From Conexibacter sp. (GTDB taxonomy: Bacteria > Actinomycetota > Thermoleophilia > Solirubrobacterales > Solirubrobacteraceae), in contig JAOPZP010000102.1 of assembly GCA_025964055.1 (NCBI GenBank), positions 1 to 10,482 of the forward strand: a stretch of 10,482 nt of DNA. The letters are read 5' to 3'. Both the position numbers and the translations under genes were made by a program. Shown here piece after piece: positions 6,494 to 10,482 of the stretch (within the stretch, counting starts at the first letter, position 1; each line of letters starts with the position of its first letter). The notes below the pieces were generated by a model. That model was not told where the DNA came from, did not search any database, and saw nothing but the letters and a program-made list of their open reading frames with translations.

Positions 6494-6503
6494 GCTCACC
6501 GGG

Positions 6504-6530
6504 TCGTCGGACGCCCGCGAGCAGACTTGA
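6504..6530 (-). promoter_or_regulatory. Putative sigma-28 promoter of flgF
   Basis: On the minus strand, TCAAGTCT (6530-6523), 11 nt, then TCCGACGA (6511-6504). The first box matches that upstream of flgG in seven of eight bases, and the flanking GYTCGS bases also match. The core CCGA of the second box agrees with the sigma-28 -10 element. It sits in the 70-nt gap between flgF and the divergent FliK-like gene. Confidence 0.65.
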
Positions 6531-6563
6531 GGGGCCGGGGGACGTGCGAACCTGTGCGCAGCC

Positions 6564-7145
6564 TTGGCCTCGCCTGTCGCCCTCGTCCTGCTGCGCGGGA
6601 TGCTCCCCGACCTCCCGCTCACGACGGGCACGGTGCTCAACGCCCGGGTGCTCGACGTCCGCACGCTCGTGCTCGCCGGCGTCCGGATCCCGGCGAAGCT
6701 GCCCGACGGCATGGTGCCCGGCCAGCAGCTGCGGCTGCGCGTCGAGGAGGCGGGCGCCGAGCGCGTGCACCTGAAGATCGTGGAGCAGGCCGCGCCGCCG
6801 GCGGCCGAGCAGGCGCAGGCGATCCCGGCCGCCGCCTACGCGCTGGCGCTGCCGGGCGGCGCGGTGGCGCGCGTGCACGTCGAGGAGCGTGAGGAGGCCG
6901 AGGCCCGGCGCGGGGGAGGGGCCGCCGTGCGTTCCGTGGTCGTCCGCTACGACTCGCCGACGCTGGGCCGGCTCGACGTGCGGCTGGACCGCGGCGCGGC
7001 CGCGGTGCACGTCAGCGCCGGCGAGCCCGCCGAGGCGGTGCGCGGCGCGGCCGACGTGCTGCGCGCCGCGCTGGCGCGCGTGACGGGCGGGCCGGTCCAG
7101 GTCACCGTCCACCCCAGGGAGGAGACGCTGGATGTCCGAGCCTGA
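6564..7145 (+). CDS. FliK-like flagellar hook-length control protein
   Basis: This 193-residue protein is probably a small relative of FliK, the secreted ruler that measures the hook and triggers the export-substrate switch through FlhB. The C-terminal part (about 123-183) reads VVRYDSPTLGRLDVRL, then a helical AVRGAADVLRAALARV stretch, then GPVQVTVHP. This is the beta-alpha-beta pattern of the FliK C-terminal (Flg_hook) domain, where LG-x-V-x-V is the signature. The N-terminal part (about 20-74) is beta-rich with PGQQLRLRV, as seen in FliK-like proteins such as YlqG. A low-complexity Ala/Glu linker joins them. The start is uncertain: TTG at 6564 without a clear Shine-Dalgarno, or ATG at 6600. 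It overlaps the FhlB gene by 14 nt; that partnership strongly supports the call. It lacks the long N-terminal ruler of enteric FliK. Confidence 0.65.
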   Translation: MASPVALVLLRGMLPDLPLTTGTVLNARVLDVRTLVLAGVRIPAKLPDGMVPGQQLRLRVEEAGAERVHLKIVEQAAPPAAEQAQAIPAAAYALALPGGAVARVHVEEREEAEARRGGGAAVRSVVVRYDSPTLGRLDVRLDRGAAAVHVSAGEPAEAVRGAADVLRAALARVTGGPVQVTVHPREETLDVRA

Positions 7146-7419
7146 GCGCCCGAAGCGCGCGACCGCGCTGCGCTACGACCGTGCGGCCGCCGGCGCCCCG
7201 CGGGTCGTGGCGACCGGAGCCGGCATGATCGCCGAGCGGATCGTGGAGATCGCGGCGGAGCAGGGCATCCCGGTGCGCGAGGAGCCCGCGCTGGTCGAGG
7301 CCCTGTCACGACTGGAGCTCGAGCAGGAGATCCCGCCCGAGCTCTTCGTCGCGGTGGCCGAGGTCCTGGTGTGGGCCTACGGCCTGGAAGCGAAGCGTCG
7401 TCCTACGGCCCCCCGCTAG
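7132..7419 (+). CDS. FhlB: orphan FlhB C-terminal-domain protein
   Basis: The 95-residue protein matches the cytoplasmic C-terminal domain of the type III export-gate protein FlhB. It begins with ATALRYD (10-16), followed by APRVVATGAGMIAERIVEIA (22-41, the conserved V-A-x-G-x-x-x-x-A-x-x-I segment), GIPVREEPALVEAL (45-58), then EIPPELFVAVAEVLVWAY (66-83). It has no membrane part and no NPTH autocleavage motif, so it resembles the free FhlB/YlqH-type proteins rather than full FlhB. FhlB has been reported to replace or tune FlhB C-terminal function in substrate switching. GGAGGAG (7118-7124) lies 7 nt before the ATG, inside the upstream FliK-like gene with which it overlaps by 14 nt. The gene converges with fliA, 18 nt away. 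Confidence 0.85.
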   Translation: MSEPERPKRATALRYDRAAAGAPRVVATGAGMIAERIVEIAAEQGIPVREEPALVEALSRLELEQEIPPELFVAVAEVLVWAYGLEAKRRPTAPR

Positions 7420-7426
7420 ACGACGC
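7395..7426. terminator. Hairpin between convergent fhlB and fliA
   Basis: GCGTCGTC (7395-7402) and GACGACGC (7419-7426) are perfectly complementary over 8 bp around a 16-nt loop. A nested shorter pairing exists, CCCGC (7412-7416) with GCGGG (7425-7429). The structure spans the fhlB stop and ends 12 nt before the fliA stop codon. It could act in both directions, but neither side has a U-tract, so intrinsic termination is uncertain. Confidence 0.4.
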
Positions 7427-7437
7427 GGGTTCCGAAG

Positions 7438-8256
7438 CTAGGCGACGGCCTGGAACAACGGGGCGTCGTCGTCGAGCTGCGTGCGCAGCGTCTTCTTGAG
7501 CTGGCCGTGGATCTGGCAGACGCGCGACTCGCTGACGCCGAGGATCTCGCCGATCTCGGCCAGCGTCATGTTCTTGACGTAGAGCAGGACCGCGACCTCG
7601 CGCTCGCGCTGGGGCAGGCGGGCGAAGGCCTCGCGGAACTTGTCCTTGGCCTGCTCCTTGGCGGCCGCGTGCAGCGGATCGGCCGAGGCGTCGGTGGAGG
7701 CGATGGTGTCGATGCGCTCGATCGTGGTCTCGTCGTCGGAGAGGACGAGCGTGTTGAGCGAGGTCAGGTCCGACTGCGTGATCTCGTCGCGGCGCTTGCG
7801 CAGCTCGGCGACCGTGGTGCCCATCGACGCGGCCAGCTCGGCGTTGTCGGGACGGCGGCCGTGAAGGGTGGTGAACTCGTCGGCGGCGCGCTCGATGTCG
7901 CGCTCCCAGCGGCGGACGGAGCGCGGGGCCCAGTCCTGACGGCGGAGCTCGTCGAGCACGGCGCCATGGATGCGGGTCCAGGCGTACTGCTCGAGCGTGG
8001 CGCCCTTGGCCGGGTCGTAGCGCTCGATCGACTGGATCAGCGCCTCGAGGCCGCAGGAGATGAAGTCCTCGACCTCGCAGCGGGCCGGCATCTCGCGGAC
8101 CTTCTTGTAGACGATGTACTTGACCAGCGGGGCGAAGGTGAGGACGAGGCGATCGCGAACGCTGCGGTCGTCGGTGCGGCGGTACTCCTTCCAGAGGGCG
8201 AGGGTGTCCTCGGAGGAGAGGCGGCGATTCGAGGTCTGTGCGGTAGCGAGGCTCAC
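7438..8256 (-). CDS. fliA: Flagellar sigma factor, sigma-28 (FliA/WhiG family)
   Basis: This RNA polymerase sigma factor directs late flagellar genes. The 272-residue product has region 2 (about 34-107, with CEVEDFISCGLEALIQSIERYD-type core near 60-81, YAWTRIHGAVLDELR and DW), region 3 (about 118-160, with LHGRRPDNAELAASMG), and region 4 (about 208-262, with LPQREREVAVLLY and the TLAEIGEILGVSESRVCQIH helix-turn-helix at 231-250). The DW-x-PRSVRR segment is typical of FliA/WhiG/SigD. The start is the GTG at 8256, since AAGGAG (8269-8264) lies exactly 7 nt upstream. An ATG at 8403 would add 49 atypical residues. FlgM, its usual anti-sigma factor, is not in this window. Its likely targets include the promoters found before flgF, flgG and the glycosyltransferase gene. 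Confidence 0.95.
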   Translation of the reverse strand: MSLATAQTSNRRLSSEDTLALWKEYRRTDDRSVRDRLVLTFAPLVKYIVYKKVREMPARCEVEDFISCGLEALIQSIERYDPAKGATLEQYAWTRIHGAVLDELRRQDWAPRSVRRWERDIERAADEFTTLHGRRPDNAELAASMGTTVAELRKRRDEITQSDLTSLNTLVLSDDETTIERIDTIASTDASADPLHAAAKEQAKDKFREAFARLPQREREVAVLLYVKNMTLAEIGEILGVSESRVCQIHGQLKKTLRTQLDDDAPLFQAVA

Positions 8257-8263
8257 GACGTTG

Positions 8264-8269
8264 CTCCTT
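8264..8269 (-). promoter_or_regulatory. Shine-Dalgarno site deciding the fliA start
   Basis: AAGGAG on the minus strand, 7 nt before GTG at 8256. It rules in the 272-residue sigma factor rather than the 49-residue longer form. Confidence 0.85.
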
Positions 8270-8290
8270 GGGGCGGGGGGGACGCTGTGA

Positions 8291-8338
8291 GGTATCGGTA
8301 TGGGCCCGAACGGTCCGCATCCCCGTATTCCGGTATTC
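8291..8338. repeat. Four GTAT-type short repeats upstream of fliA
   Basis: On the plus strand GGTAT (8291-8295) is followed directly by CGGTAT (8296-8301), then, 22 nt later, CGTATTC (8324-8330) and GGTATTC (8332-8338). The two pairs sit about 35 and 68 nt upstream of the fliA GTG. They may be binding sites for a regulator, or part of an A+T-richer promoter. Confidence 0.45.
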
Positions 8339-8364
8339 GACCCTCGACGTGTGTCCAACCCGGT

Positions 8365-8384
8365 CCTCCCCAGTTCTGGGGAGG
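8365..8384. promoter_or_regulatory. Perfect 9-bp dyad, candidate operator
   Basis: CCTCCCCAG (8365-8373) and CTGGGGAGG (8376-8384) are perfect inverted copies separated by TT. A 2-nt loop is too tight for a full RNA hairpin, so a DNA site for a dimeric protein is more likely. It lies 109-128 nt upstream of fliA and about 206 nt upstream of the glycosyltransferase start, so it could control either gene. Confidence 0.5.
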
Positions 8385-8412
8385 GGCCGCGTCGAACCTC
8401 CATCGATTTGCC

Positions 8413-8438
8413 TCAAAGCTGTGCATGTCGGCCGATCG
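8413..8438 (+). promoter_or_regulatory. Second sigma-28-like promoter candidate
   Basis: TCAAAGCT (8413-8420), 10 nt, then GCCGATCG (8431-8438). The GCCGAT core is an exact match to the sigma-28 -10 element, and CTCAA is shared with the other sites in this window, but the spacing is one base shorter. It would make a leader of about 145 nt for the glycosyltransferase gene. Confidence 0.4.
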
Positions 8439-8508
8439 CTCTTGACGCGGGCCTGGCGAAGCCTCGCCCAGAGGGCTCGTCTCGCGCGGCGGCAGAGGGG
8501 CGAGGGTC

Positions 8509-8535
8509 TCAACTTGCTCCGGAACCGGCCGACGA
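8509..8535 (+). promoter_or_regulatory. Putative sigma-28 promoter of the glycosyltransferase gene
   Basis: TCAACTTG (8509-8516), 11 nt, then GCCGACGA (8528-8535). The second box differs from the consensus GCCGATAA at two bases and differs from the flgF -10 box only in its first base. Spacing is identical to the flgF and flgG sites. Transcription should start near 8541, giving a leader of about 48 nt to the ATG at 8590. Confidence 0.7.
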
Positions 8536-8571
8536 CCGTGCATGGCGGCCCGTCCGCCCTCCAACCCCTCC

Positions 8572-8577
8572 AAGGAG
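8572..8577 (+). promoter_or_regulatory. Shine-Dalgarno site of the glycosyltransferase gene
   Basis: AAGGAG, 12 nt before the ATG at 8590; the spacing is longer than ideal. Another in-frame ATG at 8542 would fall at the predicted transcription start and add 16 residues as a leaderless form. Confidence 0.5.
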
Positions 8578-8589
8578 CCATCAGCACCC

Positions 8590-10482
8590 ATGGCGCTTCG
8601 CCTTGTCGCACCGGTCGACGGACCGGCTGCCTCCCAGAACTCCGCCGCTCGCACGCCCGTCACGGGCGCGGCGGCCGTCGCCCAGGTCACCAACCGCGCC
8701 GCCGGCCTCCTCGCCGCGCGCGATCTCGACGGCTGGCGCGCGCTCGTCGCGGCCGCCGCCCAGCTGCCCGACGTCCACGACCGCTACCAGGCGCGCCGCC
8801 TGCTGATCGAGTCGACGCTGGCGCACCGCAGCGTCTCGCCCGCCGCGACCGCAGAGACCTTCCTCGCCGGAGCCGTCGCCGCCGTCGGCGCGCTGGAGGA
8901 CGAGCCGCGCGAGCCGGTCCTGCTGAACCTCGGCGGCGTCCTGCTCTACGAGCTCGGGGCCATCGTGGCGGCCGAGTCGCTCTTCCGCGCCGCGCAGCGG
9001 CTCGATCCCGAGCTGGCCGACGTCGCCGTCAACCTCCGCGAGTGCACGCGCCGGCGCAAGCAGGGCACGGCCACGCCCAAGGGCCTGCCCGCCCCGGTCC
9101 TGCGGGCGCTGCGCGAGCTCGGCCCGCGCGCCCAGCGCACGGCCCAGCGCGCGGTGCCGGCCACCGGCCAGACCGTCAGCCTCTGCATGATCGTCAAGGA
9201 CGAGGAGGCCATGCTGCCGCGCTGCCTGGCCGCCATCGCCGAGCACGTCGACGAGCTCATCGTCGTCGACACGGGCTCCACCGACCGCACCGTCGAGATC
9301 GCCGAGTCCTTCGGCGCGCGCGTCCTGCACCACGAGTGGGACGGCGACTTCGCCGCCGCCCGCAACGTCAGCCTCGACGCCGCGACCAGCGACTGGCTCA
9401 TGTACCTCGACGCCGACGAGGTCCTCGTCGAGGGCGACGGCCCGCGGCTGCGCGAGCTGCTCGGCCGCACCTGGCGCGAGGGGTTCTGGCTCACCGAGAC
9501 CAACCACGTCGGCGAGCTGGAGGACGGCGCCGCCGTCGCCCACAACGCGCTGCGCCTGTTCCGCAACCGCCCCGAGTACCGCTTCGAGGGACGCGTCCAC
9601 GAGCAGTTCGCCCACCGCCTGCCGAGCATGCCCGAGCGCCTCGAGCCCTCGCCGGTGCGCATCGACCACTACGGCTACCTCGGCACCGTGCGCGACTCCA
9701 AGGAGAAGTCGCGCCGCAACCTGGAGCTCCTGGAGCGCCAGATCGCCGAGGGCGTCGACACGCCCTTCCTGCACTTCAACCTCGGCTCCGAGCGCGCGGC
9801 CGCCGGCGACGTCGCCGGCTCGCTGCACCACCTGCAGCGCGCCTGGTCGGCCCTGGAGGCCGACCCCGAGCGCCTGGAGTACGGCTACTTCCCCTCGCTG
9901 ACCGCGCGCTGGGTCAAGGCGCTGAACGCCAACCGCCGCCACGACGACGCGCTCGCCGCCGGCGACACCGTCCTCGGGCTGCTGCCCGGGTTCACCGACA
10001 TCGTGCTCGAGCAGGCCCTGGCCCAGCGCGGCAAGGGCGACCTCGACGAGGCCATCGCGACCTTCGAGCGCTGCATCGCCATGGGCGACGCGCCCTCCAA
10101 GTACAGCGCGACCGTCGGCGCCGGCACCTTCCACGCCCGCAACCTGCTGGCCGAGCTGCTGATCGCGGTCGGCCGCCTCGAGGACGCCGAGACCCACCTG
10201 GCCCACGTCCTGGACCACCACCCGGCGTTCATCGGCGCCGTCGAGCCCTACGCCCGCGTCCTGCTGCGCCGCGGCACCCCGGCCGCCGAGGTCGCGGCGC
10301 TGGTGCGCGTCAAGGTGCCCGCCCCGACGCCCGCCCAGCGCTTCCTGATCGCCGTCCCGTTCTACGAGGTCGGGGCGATCGCCGAGGCCGAGGCCGAGCT
10401 GCGCGGCGTCCTGGACGCCCAGCCGGGCGCCCACGCCGCCCGCGTGGCGCTGGCCGAGGCCCTGCTGTCGCAGGGCCGCCTC
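8590..10482 (+). CDS. GT2-family glycosyltransferase with TPR repeats, 3' end outside window
   Basis: This open frame of at least 631 codons has no stop before the window ends. The N-terminal part (about 30-180) is helical and TPR-like, with LNLGGVLLYELGAIVAAESLF near 113. A GT-A fold of family GT2 follows, with VSLCMIVKDEEAMLPRCL from 196, VVDTGSTDRT (225-234, nucleotide-sugar binding), FAAARN, and the metal-binding DAD at 274-276 in YLDADE. Further TPR-like helices run to the end (about 400 onward). Enzymes of this type transfer sugars to proteins or cell-surface polymers. The sigma-28-like promoter and flagellar neighbours suggest a cytosolic flagellin glycosyltransferase, which is an inference. 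The start at 8590 has AAGGAG 12 nt upstream; 8542 is a possible alternative. GC-rich third positions on this strand support it over the long antisense frame. Confidence 0.85.
   Translation, partial: MALRLVAPVDGPAASQNSAARTPVTGAAAVAQVTNRAAGLLAARDLDGWRALVAAAAQLPDVHDRYQARRLLIESTLAHRSVSPAATAETFLAGAVAAVGALEDEPREPVLLNLGGVLLYELGAIVAAESLFRAAQRLDPELADVAVNLRECTRRRKQGTATPKGLPAPVLRALRELGPRAQRTAQRAVPATGQTVSLCMIVKDEEAMLPRCLAAIAEHVDELIVVDTGSTDRTVEIAESFGARVLHHEWDGDFAAARNVSLDAATSDWLMYLDADEVLVEGDGPRLRELLGRTWREGFWLTETNHVGELEDGAAVAHNALRLFRNRPEYRFEGRVHEQFAHRLPSMPERLEPSPVRIDHYGYLGTVRDSKEKSRRNLELLERQIAEGVDTPFLHFNLGSERAAAGDVAGSLHHLQRAWSALEADPERLEYGYFPSLTARWVKALNANRRHDDALAAGDTVLGLLPGFTDIVLEQALAQRGKGDLDEAIATFERCIAMGDAPSKYSATVGAGTFHARNLLAELLIAVGRLEDAETHLAHVLDHHPAFIGAVEPYARVLLRRGTPAAEVAALVRVKVPAPTPAQRFLIAVPFYEVGAIAEAEAELRGVLDAQPGAHAARVALAEALLSQGRL

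Larger units (their letters stand above)
8257..8589. other. Divergent regulatory region between fliA and glycosyltransferase
   Basis: This 333-nt stretch has no convincing gene. Open frames crossing it have third positions that are much less GC-rich than the real genes. It holds the fliA Shine-Dalgarno, four GTAT-type repeats (8291-8338), a 20-bp dyad (8365-8384), two sigma-28-like promoters on the plus strand (8413-8438 and 8509-8535), a long-loop inverted repeat (8462-8505) and the glycosyltransferase ribosome site (8572-8577). The A+T content rises around 8281-8440, as expected for a promoter zone. No clear vegetative promoter for fliA can be named. Confidence 0.8.

Noticed and set aside
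6527..6555. Plus-strand promoter TTGAGG-N17-ACCTGT for the FliK-like gene
   Set aside because: Poor -10 match and overlaps the stronger minus-strand flgF promoter.
4793..6892. Long plus-strand frame across flgJ, flgG and flgF
   Set aside because: Low-complexity composition and no motifs; it runs antisense through three recognisable flagellar genes and into a different frame of the FliK-like gene.
8330..8358. Vegetative promoter for fliA: TTGGAC, 17 nt, TACCGG on the minus strand
   Set aside because: The -35 box is reasonable but the -10 box matches TATAAT in only its first two bases; not strong enough to list.
8257..8403. Longer fliA starting at ATG 8403
   Set aside because: The added 49 residues are Pro/Arg/Gly-rich and unlike sigma-28 N-termini, while GTG 8256 has an ideal Shine-Dalgarno.
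8253..8423. Small minus-strand frame (about 57 codons) ending as GTGA at the fliA start
   Set aside because: The stop/start overlap looks operon-like, but codons such as ATA, TTT, AAT and CGA give a much lower third-position GC than real genes here, and no Shine-Dalgarno precedes the ATG.
8581..10434. Long minus-strand frame opposite the glycosyltransferase
   Set aside because: Repetitive Gly/Ala/Val/Arg/Glu-rich sequence without family motifs; it is the antisense shadow of a GC-rich gene with clear GT2 motifs on the plus strand.
1..10482. Mobile elements, CRISPR arrays, tRNA or rRNA genes
   Set aside because: No transposase or integrase sequence, no regular spaced repeats and no RNA gene signatures were seen; composition is even across the window.

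Overview
This window is a late-flagellar gene block from a very GC-rich, motile bacterium. Codon third positions are almost all G or C, starts are ATG/GTG/TTG, and Shine-Dalgarno sites are clear. The single-domain FlgJ, short FlgG/FlgF and FliW-CsrA system suggest a deep-branching actinobacterium; Thermoleophilia (Solirubrobacter/Conexibacter/Patulibacter type) is my best guess from gene style only. I see no insertion sequence, CRISPR array, tRNA or rRNA.

Left block (minus strand, transcribed from about 6.5 kb down to 0.07 kb): flgF, a 183-nt regulatory gap, then the packed run flgG - flgJ-like rod-binding gene - flgN - flgK - flgL - fliW - csrA - fliC. Stop/start overlaps or gaps of 2-3 nt join flgG through flgL, and flgL is directly followed by fliW. 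Gaps of about 50-60 nt precede csrA and fliC. A strong UUCG-loop terminator follows fliC. The order flgN-flgK-flgL-fliW-csrA-flagellin matches the Bacillus subtilis flgM-flgN-flgK-flgL-yviE-fliW-csrA-hag cluster, but flgM and yviE are missing here.

Middle (plus strand, 6564-7419): two overlapping small genes, a FliK-like hook-length protein and an orphan FlhB C-terminal-domain protein (FhlB). They are divergent from flgF and convergent with the next gene.

Right block: a sigma-28 (FliA/WhiG-type) gene on the minus strand (7438-8256), a 333-nt divergent intergenic region rich in repeats and palindromes, and a large plus-strand TPR/GT2 glycosyltransferase gene that runs off the window end (8590-10482).

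How it works together: rod proteins (FlgF, FlgG, FlgJ), hook-filament junction proteins (FlgK, FlgL) with their chaperone FlgN, and filament (FliC) are built in order. FliK/FhlB probably act on export-substrate switching. CsrA represses flagellin translation and FliW relieves it. The most useful new observation is a shared promoter-like motif, CTCAA(G/C)T followed, 11 nt after the 8-nt first box, by NYCGAYSA. It occurs upstream of flgF, flgG and the glycosyltransferase gene with identical spacing, and looks like the local sigma-28 promoter. It puts the glycosyltransferase in the flagellar regulon and makes it a candidate flagellin glycosyltransferase. Otherwise this is a fairly ordinary flagellar locus and I do not see a wholly new system.
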